This document shows, piece after piece, positions 47,026 to 60,400 of a stretch of 64,000 nucleotides of DNA. Location: positions 3,592,001 to 3,656,000 of the forward strand of contig NC_092600.1 of NCBI RefSeq assembly GCF_047663525.1. Direction: 5' to 3'. Under the pieces are notes generated by a model. The model saw nothing but the letters and a program-made list of their open reading frames with translations, searched no databases and was not told where the DNA came from. Both the position numbers and the translations under genes were made by a program. The DNA comes from Anas platyrhynchos (Eukaryota > Chordata > Aves > Anseriformes > Anatidae). Position 1 is the stretch's first letter. Each line of letters opens with the position of its first letter.

Positions 47026-50000
47026 AATTTACATGACAGCAGTGCTTTTGCCTGCAGATTCGGGCCAGGAGCAAGAGCTGCCAACAGCCCATGGGCTGCA
47101 CCCCCAGCCTGGCTGCTCGGTGTGTGCAGGCTCCAGCCCGTTTAGCAACACCAGCTGCGTGTTCTTGTTTGCTTTTGTTTACAGCAAAAAAGAAGAATTT
47201 TAAAACCAAACATTAAGGACAGTTTGTAAGCGGTTCTCTCCATTCCTGCCTGTTGCCCAATTCTGACGTTTAGCAAGATGCCATGGGTGGAAAGGGGGAA
47301 AAGAACTCGAATGTAAAAAAAAATATATAAAATATATATATATATGCCTTTGCTGTCCCACCATGGCTTGGAAAGAAATTCAGGCAGGTGGGTACAGCTC
47401 CGTGCTTCATGCAGGAAAAACTCTGTGTGCCCAAACTTGGGTTAGGCAGCCCATGAGATGGGACCCCTGATCCCCATTCCTTCGTTAATGCATCCCAGAT
47501 ATCGCTTTGTCCAGGATGACAAACCTGCCGTGCTAATGGCGTGGGAGATGTTTACAATCTTCACTGTTCCTGAACGGACAAAGTGCAGGACCCTGTGACA
47601 TTGGGGCTGAGCAAATTTACGGGAAATGGAAGGACAAGAGAGCAGTGGAGCGTGAACAAGGCCATCTCCAGAGCTGTTTCTGGGAAAGGAGGGAGCTGGA
47701 TGCCTGGTTTATAGCCAGGAGCTGGAAGTTGTTATCTGCTTCTCTCTCTGGCTGCCCGGTGCATGCTGTTTGGTTTCTCTGTGTAGAAATAACCCCGTGC
47801 CCAGGTGCCCACATGGCTGTGGGTCAGGGCTGGCTCTCAGCCCGATTGCTGAGATATGATCATACCTAAACCATGTCAAATAAACTTGCATTACCTTAAA
47901 TTCAGATTGCTAATTGCTAATTTTATTAGCAGCTTAACAATTAAGATCAAAGAGGAGAAAAGAATGACTGAAGTAATGCTGTGCATTTCCCCAGCAGCTA
48001 AAAACGAGTTTTCCTGCATATTCTCTTGCTAATAAATATCCTGAGGGCCAACCCCCTTTTCAGCCCGCTTGGTTTCACGTTGCATGCTCAGTTTAGTGCA
48101 GCAGAGGAAGCGTACCGTGGTGAGACGTGGCAGGGAACCCACCAACTTCTCCAAACACAACCCCGAGCCCTCCTGGCCATTGACCTGCTCCATCACTGGC
48201 ATTTCCCTGGCAGCAGCCACAGCAGCTGGCTCCTGCACCCACCCTCGGGTAGGGGTGCCACCAGTACACTGTGCATGTAAACCTTACAAAATGTGCATCT
48301 GCTTTGGTTTCATGCAGTTTGCACAAAGAGCTTTTTGGAAATCTGGATTCCCAGGTGGGAATTTGTTCCCCCAGGGTCTTTTAATAAACTGCTGCCGTGG
48401 TGCCTGCAGCACGTGGCAGCCAGGGAGACTGTGGTGGTCTGCAAGGCAGGCTCCCCGTGCCCCTCTGTGAGATGCTTTGCCTTTCTTTGGGCTTTGCTAA
48501 CTGAGTTAGAAAGTTTCAGCAGAGCTAATGGAGTGAATTAAACATGGCAAAGACTGAATTATTTGCTGACATTGTGCATTACTCCCTCAGATAAAGATCA
48601 GAGAGGTACAGAATGACTAACTCAGGTTTGGCGACAGTGGTGCAAGAGCAGCTGATGCCTCGCTTGCCTTGTGTGCATTCACAGCACTGCCTTTGGTGGG
48701 AACTGCAGCCTTGTGTCTGAGCAATGCTGCAAAGATCAAAGCACTGCACAACAGCTGCCAATTCCTTCACGTTTTGCTTGTTGCTAGCTGTAGCCAAAGT
48801 TCATTGTTATTATTATTATTATTGGTGTTATTAGTTTGCATAAAATCAGCCAGAAAGGTGGCAGCAGTTGGCAGTTAATTTTGCATTGCTTGCAGGTGTG
48901 TGAAAGAGTTCAAGCAGTGGTTGGGCTTGAGGGGGGCTCTTTGGGGAAGGAGGAAGGATGCAGGAGTCCCTGTGGCAGGTGAGTGAGGCTTTTCCTCATC
49001 TCCTGGAGTGCTGGGAGCCACTGACAAGTGGATGAAGTGGGTGGCTGGGTAGTGGTTGGTGGCCTCTCCTGCAGGGGAGAGGATCGGTAGCAAAGTGGTG
49101 ATCTGCTCACACGCAACTGAGCACCATCAAATTACGTGTAATTCAAGTAAGATCAAATTTAAAAGGCAGCAACATTAAATCCTAGTCCCCAAAACTCATC
49201 AAACGCACTAAAAGCAATTTCCAAAGCTGTGGCCCTGCTGGGATCTAATAAACTTTTCATTAAGGAGGAAGTGTTTGACTCAGCCCCTCATTTAGCGAGA
49301 TGAGGGTTTCTCCCTTGTGGAAGGGATGCAAATAGCTGTAATAATTTTATTTCTGCTTTACCAAGCACCAAGGCATGACTGAGTTCGTTGGTGATGCTCT
49401 GAAGGATAGGAGTTCTCAGCCCAACTAGCTTATACTAAAATGCTCTTAGTTCCTCTCCCCTAAAACCTGCAATTTGGAGGGTTTAATTTCTAACGTGGAA
49501 TTGAGGGAAGTAAGCTCCGAGGTATGGGACTGCAGATGTTTGTTATCAGTCGCTTCTTCCCTTTTATTTTTGTTGGAGGAGGGTGCTGTGAGTGAGCTGC
49601 TCGAGGGGTGCTGAGCTGCGTGCCCCCCCCTGCCAGCACTGCTCTTCCCCTGGCTGGGTGTCTCCTGAGTTTTCTGGGGGCTCCTGAGGACAGGAAAGAG
49701 GGCCTGAATTAGTCAGAAAGCTGTCCATGGTAATTTACTGCTTCTGTTAATCCTGTTTAGCAAACAAAGACATTGGAATAACAGGGCATGCCAGAGAGCA
49801 CTCTGGTGTCCAGAAGCAGACGTTTCATCTGCCCCCTGTCTCTGATAGAGCCCTGGGACCTTTAAAGAAATAGGAATTATCTTGCCACCAAAAAGCCTCC
49901 TTTTTTTTTTCTTAGAGGAAACATTTTTGTTTCCAACGTATAACGGATTCCTGAAATGCACCACGCAGCTGGCGTAAATGGGCACTGAGGGAAAGGATGG

Positions 50001-53000
50001 TAATGAAACCCAATTTAACTAATGAGCGTAATTTAGAGAGACTTTATTGCAGAGTTTTGTGGGAAATAGTTTGGAAACATTCAGCTTGTGGAAGAGAAGG
50101 GTGCTGTGGTTCCTCCAGAAGCCTTGCTTCGATCTGTGGAAACGCACGGTGGTTTTTTGTTGGTTAACGCCAGCAACTGAAGTTTGGGTGCCACCACGAA
50201 ACCTTGCTCCTCTCTGGAGCTTTGCGTGCTGCCAGCAAGCTGCCTCCAGCTGTTCTGCAGCCTGCACTCCGGGAGGATTTGTGCTGGGCCTTTGTTTAGC
50301 CCCTGATAGCTTTACAAGCCCCAGTTCTGTGACAGCTCTTGCATGGCCCCAGACAGACCTCGGGGCATCGTCCCCAGGCTCCTCTTAGCCCTAGGGCGAT
50401 GCTCGCCCTCTGCCCCTTCTCCATCATCTCTGCTCTCGTCCTATTGATAGTTCTGGAGGCATCCTGGGATTATTATTATTATTATTTTCCCTCTCAAAAC
50501 AGTTGAGCAAGAGATCTCCTTGGAAGAGCTGGGAGGGGAAATGGGGAAGGACCAGGGAAGGCAGCGCATGGGGCTGTGGGCTGCTGCTAGGGCTGCCTCT
50601 GCCCTCTGATGGAAAACGGGAGAATGCAGCCCTGCCTCATCTCCCTGCATCTTTCTGTGCCTGTGTGTAGAGATAGAAGTGTGTGTGTGTGTATATAATA
50701 TACATATAATTTATTTTTTTTGCTTTCTTCCTTGTTTTGACCATTCCAACCCCACAAAGCACTGTCCCAGCTCTCTGGTATTTTCCAGCTCTCCATCTCC
50801 AGTGAAGGAAAACCTGGTCCCAGTGCTGGTGTTCATGAGGATGCCCACCTGCCCTCTGGGGCTGGGAATAACACGTCCCCCACAGTGTTTTTTTTTTCTC
50901 TTCCCTCTTTGCATGCCCTACCTACATGCTGAGGAAGGGCTGTGCAGCACAGCCGGAGCCCCCTGCCTCCCCTGCCACTTCAAAGCCCCGAGCCTTGTTG
51001 GGGCACCTGGCATCTCCCCTGCCCAGGGGGATGACAACTATAAAAAAAAAATACGGGATACAGCTGTTGTGGTGGCTGTTACTCTCTCGTACCTAGCAGC
51101 TTTTCTTTACCATTTTAAGAGGAGCGATCACTGGATTTTGGGAGGCTGTGGATGGCCTGGTGCAGGAGCCGAGGCCAGTCTGGCTGATGGCTGGGCAGCA
51201 GCTTTGGTCTGTGTTACCTTGGGGCTAGCAGAGCCCTGCCCTGGCAGAAATAACCTCTCCTGCTTGGGGACGGCCCCTTGGCAGGTCTCTGAATGGAAAC
51301 CAGATAATTGTAAACCACTGTCTAGCCTAAAGCACTGCAAAGTGTTTAAGCTATTGTATTTCCATGGCTTGTTCAAGGATATTTTTAGTGGTGGTGCATA
51401 AAGTGCTGACTCTAGACCAAGTGATCCCTCCTGAATGCTGTGGTCCCAATTAGGGAAAATTGATCTTTGGCCGAAATGTGTGCTGGGGGAGGCTCCCTCC
51501 TTGCTGCTGCCCCAGCCGCCTGGTGTAGGGTTTGCACAGAGGAGCACTGGGCATGGAGCACAGGTAAGGACAGAGGAGGGATGTGCTTGCCTTGACAAGA
51601 CAGAAAATGAGCCTGGGCTCCTCGGAGCAAGGGGACACAAATGTCGTGGCCAGAGCTGACTGCTGAGGCCACCCAAATTAATTCTCACTTAAGCTAGAAG
51701 GAACATCGCATTCAATTTAAGCACCACCGATGAATATCTGGCAGTGATTTTCTTCTGGGCTGAAGGTATCCTGAGCACGTCTGGGGTCCTGCTGGGTGCA
51801 TTTGAGGTGATTTGTGATACCTTGGATATTCCTGCCCTGTCAGCCCCCTCTGCTGAGTGAATGCCTCAGGTATGATAGCAATGCGTTATGGCACGATAGC
51901 TATGTGTTATGGTATGATAACTACTGTGCCACTAAGAGACGGCTTGCAAACAGCTCCCTCTTGTCCCATTAACTCCACAGCTCGTTCCCTGCCCCGTATC
52001 TTATCGCTTGGGCTGCTGATAGTTTTCCTGTATGGCTTCTCTCGGAAAAGAAAAGTCTGTCGTGCTGTGCAGTTTCCTTCCGCTGGCTGGTGAGGGTTAA
52101 TTAAAGCTTCCCCAGGCTCTCTTGCCTTGATGCAATGAAGGCTAGGGATTTTTTTTTTTTTTTTTCCTTTTAGGAAACAATCGAGTGTCTGCAGGTAGTC
52201 TCCCACAGCTCTAATAAGGAATCCCTGTGAGCAGGAGCCCTGCACATGTTCCACCTTTAGGAGCGCCTTGCTCCTGGATTTTGCTCCCTCACTGTCCCCT
52301 GAGCCCTTTTCAAAGATAGACTAAAAGATAATTATTTGTAGTTATTGCTGGAAACAGAGCTAGCTGCCCGTTCATTCCTAGACGTGGCTGATGCTGGATT
52401 TATTGCTCCTGGTGGCCAGGGCACAATTTGCACCACTGGTTGCCTCTGGCTGGGATGAGAGATGCTGTAAAGCAAGTTGTGACTTCACCTGTGCTGTACC
52501 CTTGGAAAGACTATTTTTAGGCAGTAAAATCTCTCATACAAGGCCTGTCATGCATGAAGCCTGCCTGAAGCTTGCCTGCATGTCTCCTCTCAGTACTCTC
52601 CAGCAGAGGGTGCAGTAGCTTTTCGTGTTTACCCAGCTGGTTTTCAGGGAAAGGATGACTTCAGCCCTCACCTCCCTTTATTTAAATAAATAAAAAAGAG
52701 GGTGAGGGAATTGAATGGGCCTTTTGCTGTCTGAAAACTAAAATTATTTTATGTCCATATCAAAATCAATCTAGTTACTTTTAGAGAAAAGCATAACAGT
52801 GTTACGGTTCCTCCTGAGAACTCTTTGATTTACAACCATGTGTAACATCTATAAATAGGCAACAGGGCAAGGAGAGGACAGGAGGTTTGTGTCCTTCTGT
52901 ATTTTGATATGCTTTTAGCAATCCCTTATGTATCAAATTGTGTTGGGGTTCTTAAATCTGTCATTGCTTTTTGGTGTGCACTGTGCAGTGTCTGTAGCTC

Positions 53001-56000
53001 GGGCAGGATCCGAGGCTGTGCCCTCGCTGCTCATGGGGTCAGGCAGGAGGGACTTGGTCCCACAGGTGCAAAGCCCTCCTTTGTGGGACTGGGTCCAGAA
53101 ATTGCTTGGTTATGATCCTCGTACCAACCACCCGTGAATAATTCCTCTGCTGCCAGGGTCAGCCAAACACTGCTGGGGAATTGCCAGCGATCAAGCAGTT
53201 GCTTTGGCCAGCAAAGTCACTTTTGACCCTATTTTTTTTTCCTTTTTTTTTTTTTTTTTTTTTCCAAACCCAAATGCTGGTCGAGGGAAGAAAAAAACCT
53301 AAAAGGCAGGTGTTTTGTTCTTTCTTGGGCAGGAGCATCACTGGTGTGTGTTGGGCAGCCTCGTGGCATGCTTGCCTGGCACATTGCTGCCTTTGTGAAA
53401 AGTGGCAGTGGATATTTTCCCTGGATTGCAGACCCAGGGTTGATGCTGAAGGCTGATGGATCAAGGCCTTGTTATTCCCGTAGCGGTGAGCTTTTGGGCT
53501 GAGTTTACCCGCTGGCGAGCCGTGCGATGCAAATGCCAGAGCTCCAGCAGGTTCCCGACCCCTTTGCAGCAGAGTGGGGATTTATTCATTTTCTGGTGCC
53601 AGTTATGATTGACAGCAATTGGCATGGGAATAATGAGGGCTGCAAAAATCATCCGACGGCTTGCAAAATCTCCTCTTTGCTAATATCTCGCATGCAAACA
53701 GAACATCTCAGATGAGAATGGGATTTCATGGTCTTTTTAAGGCCTGGAACATTGTAACTTAGCGCAGCATAATTGGATGCAGTCTCCTAATTTAAGTCTA
53801 TATTCTCTTCTTAATGAGCTACAGGCCCAAATTAAATTGTGCTCCCCGTGAAAAATATTTGCAAACTCTCCTTGCTGCATGCTGCTTACCAAGATTATTG
53901 AAGGGGTGTTGGTGAGCGGGGTGAGAGCCTTGTGCCAAATTTATCCCTCTTGTACAGGAGGAGAGCCAAGCCCTCGGTGATGCTGCGTGCTGTCTGCGCC
54001 GGGGCACAGCACCCCTTGCTGCCTCAGCTGATGTTGTGTATTCACCTAACGAGGGCCAAAAAGTGATCTAAGTCCTACAGGAACTGCACAGAGCAATTCA
54101 GCTCCCACGTTCAGACCTACTGCTGTTTTCGGGACATGACAAGGGCCTCAGCTCAGGTCTGAGTATGAGCTGGGACCATTTGCTCTTCTGCTCGTGGTTG
54201 TGATTGTCCATGCGTGTTGAGCTATAGATAGCATTAAAGGGCTTGCTAATGTGTTGGGAAAGCCTATTTCTCTAAAAAGATTAAAAAAAACCAAAACACT
54301 CATTTAAAAGTGACATCTTGTGTTCATATGTGCCAATGTGATCCTTGATTTTTACACCAAGACATAGCCAGCTTCCACGGGACCTGCTCACACAACCTGG
54401 CGGCACAAATTCTGCAGCTCCTTGATGCTCCTCTTGTGGTAGAAAGAGAAAATGAGTCACTCCTGCTTCCTCTTCTCTCCTGCACAGTGAACAGGCTGGG
54501 AAATAGGGTGGGCATCCAACATTTCTGAGACAGGAAACCAAATTCTTGCTTCACGGTTACGTGTGGTGTGAGTCAAGGCTGGCCCCATGGCAAGGGGCAG
54601 CACTGACGCTTCTGATGGGTGTTTCTCTGTATAAAGGCTTTGAGGCCTCCTGGCCACTGAGGACACCCCAAAAAGCTGTGGCAGAGCAGCACAGAGGAAC
54701 ATGAGCTCCACAGGAGGATGGGATGAGTTGGTGTGGAAGGAAAGATGAGGTTATCCAACCAATTTCTCAAAGCAAACACCTGTCTTCCTTCTTCCCTGCC
54801 TCTCATGGCCCCTTGGTTCGGAGAGGAGCCCATGGTACATAAATACCTTTGCATGATTTGAGCTCCCATGGCATTTCCTTTGGGGAAAGAATCCAAAAGA
54901 GCACAGTTTCTTACATTCTTGATCAAACTCAAAACCTTGTTCAGACACGGAGGGAGAGGAGGGGAGTTGCAGGTAGGAAGATGGGCTCTCCTGTAGTGAA
55001 CTGGAGGCATGAGCCTGCCCCTGGCAAGGGGCTGCCCACTGCTCAGCTCTGACGGGAAACAGGCACAGTAACCTTCAGCATGCTCCTTGCTGGTAATTAG
55101 TGGGGGACTAATTAGTACTTGTAGGCCAGAGTCCATAGAGGGTATTTCCCTAATGATCAAAAAGGCACGGCGTGCAGCATGGGCTGCATCCTGCGCTCTC
55201 CATCCCTCTGGGGAAGGAAGCCTCGCTCTGCTGTCTCGCCACGCTTCCTAACAAAAAGTTCGAATCCTAACTTAACTGTATATATTTTCTTTAAAAGTGG
55301 TGAAGCAATGTTTTCCTACTGAAATATTATTCCACCCCTCCCTGCAAGCAAGCCATCGTTTTCATTTTCTTTGAAAAACATACTTCTCGTTTCAGCTCTC
55401 GCTGCTCTGGTCTCAATTTTTTTACATTTGCAGTTAATTGCCTACTTCAAAGAAAAACAGAGAACTCTTTGATTTACTAGATTGGCTAAATTCAATATCT
55501 TTCCCAGAAACAGTGGCTCAGTGTTTCCTAACAATAAGTTCAAATGTTTGAGTGATATAATTTCCTCACTTCTGACACTCATCAAAATCAGTGTATAGCG
55601 TCCAATTTGGTCTCCTTCATATCCCAGTGGCAAGCTTAGCTTAAATTTTATCCACTTTAAACAATACTTGTGTTTGCCACACAGTGTCCTAAAGCTGCAA
55701 GGTCTCAATCGTGATACGAATAACATGCACAGTTGGACACCTACATTAAGTATGTATGATGAGATCACTTCCAGTAAAATCTTGAAATGCAGTAATGTGA
55801 AAAACATCTGGTTGTTGTGCATTTGATTTAAAGTTGGAAGTCCTGGACAAAGGGACTATACATTTATTAATGAGTTCTGTGCTTTATGGAGGTTTCCATG
55901 CAATTTACTCATTAGACTTCAAAAGCAGGAAATTATATGACATCTTGATTGAAATTAGCTTATTAGACATCAAAAGGGGGAAAATATTATATATCTTGGT

Positions 56001-57170
56001 GGAAATTAATTAGAAAAATTATATATTTTATTAAAAATCTGAATTTAACATAGCCATTCCACCCTATGAGCCCACCGCAGGCGCACTGTGTGTGTGTTTG
56101 GGTGTGGTTTTTGTGTGCCAAAACCAGAGGAAGATCTGGAGGTTGGGATCTGGCCACACCACCCCGTGCTGGGGGATGTGCAAGGGGCAGGGAGCCAGGG
56201 GCTCCCATGGCACAGTCCCACAACCGTGCCAAATGCTTAAAGCCATGTCAGATGGCTGTGTGACACCTCCTGGAGAAGCAAGGACCGAGTGCCATCTCTG
56301 CCATCGCCCCAGGCTGGGGTCGGTCCCTGCCAAAGTTGGCTGCAGTTGTGGGACCCCCTCATTGCGGTGTCCCCGTTCGTGGCTCCCCAGCAAAAATGTG
56401 CGGTATGCCTGAGGCGTATCAGTAGCGAGCAGCAGTATCCATGGAAATCTGTTTGTTTAGCAAATTGAAGAGAGGAAAATTCAACAGAGATGGCCAAAGG
56501 AATGAGTTAGAGCTGCCCCTTGGCAAGCGCGATATAGAAAGTGCTGTTATTTTTGCTTTAAAACAAAACAAAAACACATATGCATATGAAATTGGTAATT
56601 TTTCAGTCATCGCTGACAGTCCGCTCCGAGATGTGGAAAATATTTGCGGGGATGTTACAATGTCTCCCACATTTCACTCGTGGTCCAACGTCACCTTGCT
56701 GAGATAGGTGAACCTCGCGGAGCCCAAACCCTGGGGGCTGCTGAGGTGAGGGATCCCTCAGCTTGGTCCCTGTCCCTCTGCCACCTCCCAGCTGTACTTC
56801 TGGAAAAATGTGCTCTTTGCAGCCCAGATTTAACTGCTCTGGAGGCAGGTCTGTGCCAGCTCCCTGGCAAGCTCAGCCACCATCCCCATGTCCCCACTGG
56901 CAACTGTCTGCCAGCTCTCCCCTTTCTCCTAGAGATTTTTTAGTGCTTGTTCTGGAGAGGAACTCATCAGCAGGAGGCTTCAGGCTGTGTTAAACAGGGA
57001 GCTGTTGTCCCCGAGGTACTCTGAGTGCTGCTTAAAGGTGTTTGTCTCTGTATTTTGTTCAGTAAGGGTGACAGGCTGAGGGTGTTGCCGCATTAACCCT
57101 CAGTTTCTTACCAAGGGCCATGTATTTCTGTACACCCTGTGCTGACCTTCATCTGGCAGCCTCTGCTTCA
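47026..57170. other. Intergenic region right of LECT2
   Basis: No exon with a recognisable product was found. Contents: (TA)n near 47330-47345, (ATT)n near 48807-48824 and 50470-50487, (TG)n/(TA)n near 50680-50705, a 21-bp tandem repeat at 51872-51930, and T-rich tracts near 52149-52165 and 53232-53264. A homeodomain-site-rich tract at 53590-53830 is discussed in the findings. The 240-codon frame at 50679-51401 is judged spurious. Confidence 0.55.
51872..51930. repeat. Short tandem repeat, 21-bp unit, about 2.8 copies
   Basis: Units beginning ATGATAGCAATG, ACGATAGCTATG and ATGATAACTACT follow at 21-bp spacing, the first two sharing GTTATGG. The third copy is more diverged. No function is evident. 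Confidence 0.65.
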
Positions 57171-57410
57171 GAATGGCTCAGGTTGGAAGGGACCTTAAAG
57201 ATCACCCAGTTCCAACCCCTTGCCATGGACAAGGATGCCACCCACTAGATCAGGTTGTCCAGGGCCTCGTCCCACCTGGTCTTGAACACCTCCAGGTTTG
57301 GGGCAGCCACAGCCTCTCCAGGCAGCTTGTTCCCGTGTCCCTTATTCATAGAAAACCACTGATCACGAAGCGGTGTGGTTCTGCAGCAGGCACTGCACCG
57401 TCCTGACAAA
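57171..57410 (-). mobile_element. CR1 LINE fragment, about 240 bp
   Basis: GGTTGGAAGGGACCTTAAAG, CAGTTCCAACCCC, GCCATGGACAAGGATGCC, TTGAACACCTCCAGG and CAGCCACAGCCTCTCC are in the order of the reverse-complemented CR1 3' region. The extreme 3' octamer repeats are replaced by AGAATGGCTCA, so the end is slightly eroded. The fragment is 5'-truncated, as is usual for CR1. Confidence 0.93.
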
Positions 57411-60400
57411 TACAGGCAGCCAACCAAGTGCAATGCGAGCAGTTTATCCAGAAGAAGAATTACCTCGATCTTCCCTCAGGATGCCTTTTGGGGAAGCAGA
57501 CAAATCCCTTGGCTGGGATGCCCTGGGGATCTGTAGGGCCAGCTCCCTGCCGTGTCCCTGCTCTGGAGGTTCATCGCGCCGGCTGGGAAAGCCGGGGCTC
57601 TGGATGTGCAGACAATTACAAACGAGAGCTTACTGGAAAATATTCTTCTAATGACACCGTCTGTATGCAGTCTGACTCATCTGAGAGCAGACTAATAAGA
57701 CAAGTCACCTCTCAGACTTAAAAAGCCCTAGGTTAGCCCCACGTACAAATATCCTTTTTGAGCAGCCCCATTACTCCATGCACGAGGCATGTTCTGAGCC
57801 CGCTGCGGGTCGTTTTCCATGGAAGCACAACGCAGGCACGATAATCCCAGCTACTATGAAACATCTGTTCTGCGTTTGCATATGATTTATGGTAACATGT
57901 TGCAAACATACATGTGTATCTGTATATATATATATACATGAAAGAATAATACATTAGCACTGATCTAAATGGGATAGAAATCCTGCTTATTACTACAATG
58001 CCAACAAATTTATTTCTTACTTTTAACAAGCCATTTATTGTCCAAATTCTTCCATGGCATACGTGAGTAATAATAAAACAACAACGAACTCTAACAGTCT
58101 TCAAAACCAACTGCACATCATTTTTCTAATATGAAAAGGCCAAGGAGAGATTTTTATGCACAATATTTCTTTCTTTCTACAGTTACCCCAAAACTAAGAG
58201 TACAGATTACATTTGGACTATGTGGAATCACTTACCTTAGCATAATACCACCAAATGTCTCTGAGTTTACAGTGCTCACAACAGTAGCTTAAATTCCTCA
58301 CATTAGGCTCTTCATTTGTTTTTTATTCTGAAAAATGTGATAGCCCTTGAAAGGAAGGAAAATGTTTGTCTGGATAAAGAGAAGTCTGAGCTAAGAGTTA
58401 GCAGGAAATTTTCTTGATGTGTGTCTTATGGGCTAGGTTTCACCTTCATTACACTGTCCCCCCATTGCTTTTTACACTGTTGACTCTGCTCCCCCCACAC
58501 ATAACTTTTTCCCCTTCATATTGACTTTTTTTTTTTTTTTCTTCATTTCTGCTTTTACAGTCTAAGCAGAACATGAGGCAATACCATCAGGGACTAATGT
58601 TAGCACCAGACTTTTCCCAGTGGGCAGACCGAAAGGGAAAGTCAAATCCTGCTCAATGTTCTCTTCCAAATAAATGAAAATTCCTCTGGGAAGATGCCCA
58701 ATTGCTTTGCAGTGAACCTGCTCATGGCAGAGCACAGGTTGGCCTGAGCTTGCAGGCAACAGATGGACATGATGTGTTAATTCCAGGTGTTGCACGGGGG
58801 CATATCCCCAGGTAAAGGCTGCTGCTGAGCAAAGGCAGCCTGAGGTTTCTGCTTGAAGTCACACTGCTGATCTCAGCGAGATCTGGAGTGGGAGATGAAA
58901 TACAGATATGCAACACAATTACATTTCCCAAAGGGATCAAGCAGCTGTGATATTTTGCCCACTCTCTCCTCCCACTGTTCCTGTGCTTTAATAGTATTGG
59001 ACTTATTCTTCTGATAAAACCAAAATTGCTGCTCTCATCCCCTACCCTTTTCCTCCTTTAGGTAACTTAAAGCCTTCCAATATAATAATAATAATAATAA
59101 AATAAAAATAGTATTTAAAAAGTCCCTCATTTGATTAATCATTCTTAAAAAGTATACTTCATGTACATGCTTGAGTACTTGTAATGCCATTTTTGCACTG
59201 TTTTGGTTAAGAGTGGTATAAAGTTACTGAAAAATGAATAACCACTGTTACAAGTGCCAAAACATTTGCAGAGAGCTCTGCTCCCTGGTTTCAGCTGTCT
59301 CGTTTTCCCCCTGGTTTTCTGTCCCTCCATCCTATCTTGCTCCTGAAACTGGAGCCTCCTCCTGGAGGGGGCTGCATTTTCTGGACCAGTGGGATTGCTT
59401 ACTGGAGAAGAATTGCACGGTTTTGTCCCTTGTGGGGGGACAGAGGTCATTTTTGTGTTTTCCACCATAATTTTCTACACTTCAGGATAAAACTGGGTCT
59501 CTGTCCAGCTCCATATTTCTCTCCATCACTGGGAAGAGTACAGGGAGAAGTGTGCAGGGGTGGCTGCGGACTTGGGGATGCACAGGGCTGGAGGGAAAGG
59601 AGAAGAGATGCTGTGCTGGCACAACAGCTGAGCCAGCAGCTGGAGGCTCCAGCTGTGGGTTTGAGGGGCCTTGGTGGGTTCCCTTTACATAGTTTTATTT
59701 TTAAGGAAGTGTTTCCATAAGAGCTGCCCTACATGGGGGCTGGGGAAGGGAATGGGGAGCATGGGACAGGGCTGGGGGCTTGGTGGAGGAGCGAACTGGG
59801 GATGGGATTCTCCAAACTTCCAGGGAAATACGAGGCACCCTATTTCTGTGTGCCCAGCATGTGTTGTGTGTAATGTATGTCGGGAAGCAGAGCTAGTTCT
59901 CGGTTTTGAGAGAGCCTGTGGTCCTCTCCCGGACTCAAGGATGTGGTTTTACTTGAGGAAAAGGGAAAAAAATCCATGCTGGGACCAGTGTGAGAGGCCG
60001 TGAGCTGTGTCAGCACTTGTGGCCTTGCTGTCACACAAAGCTACATCTTTTGGTGGTTTTGCCTGGGGGAACTGGGAGAACTGGTCCTCAAGCCTGGGCT
60101 GGCCCTGGTGGCCATGTGGATGACCTGAATGTGGGCAGGATGCAGCCTCCAGCTGCTTTTCCCATGGATGTGATGTGAGCCATCCTCTGTAACACATTGT
60201 TTGACTCACAAGGAGACGGTAATTGAGATATCTTGGTTCTTGCAGCACCCATTCCTATTTTTGCAACCAAACCTCCTGCGCTGGGATTTAGCCGAGTTGC
60301 TCAATTTCCCACTTCCCCCATTTGCAGCACGTTGGGCAGGAGCGATTCTGGCACTGGAGACAGCCTCACCCCAGGCAGAACACATCAACCCAGCACCTGC

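Noticed and set aside
50679-51401. 240-codon plus-strand ORF
   Set aside because: It starts in a (TG)/(TA) microsatellite, has no recognisable domain and overlaps a comparable antisense frame at 51128-51688. Treated as chance.
58541-58800. Possible exon after the TTTTACAG acceptor at 58560, and the 77-codon antisense frame
   Set aside because: The sense frame closes after about 38 codons and neither translation matches TGFBI or another expected neighbour.
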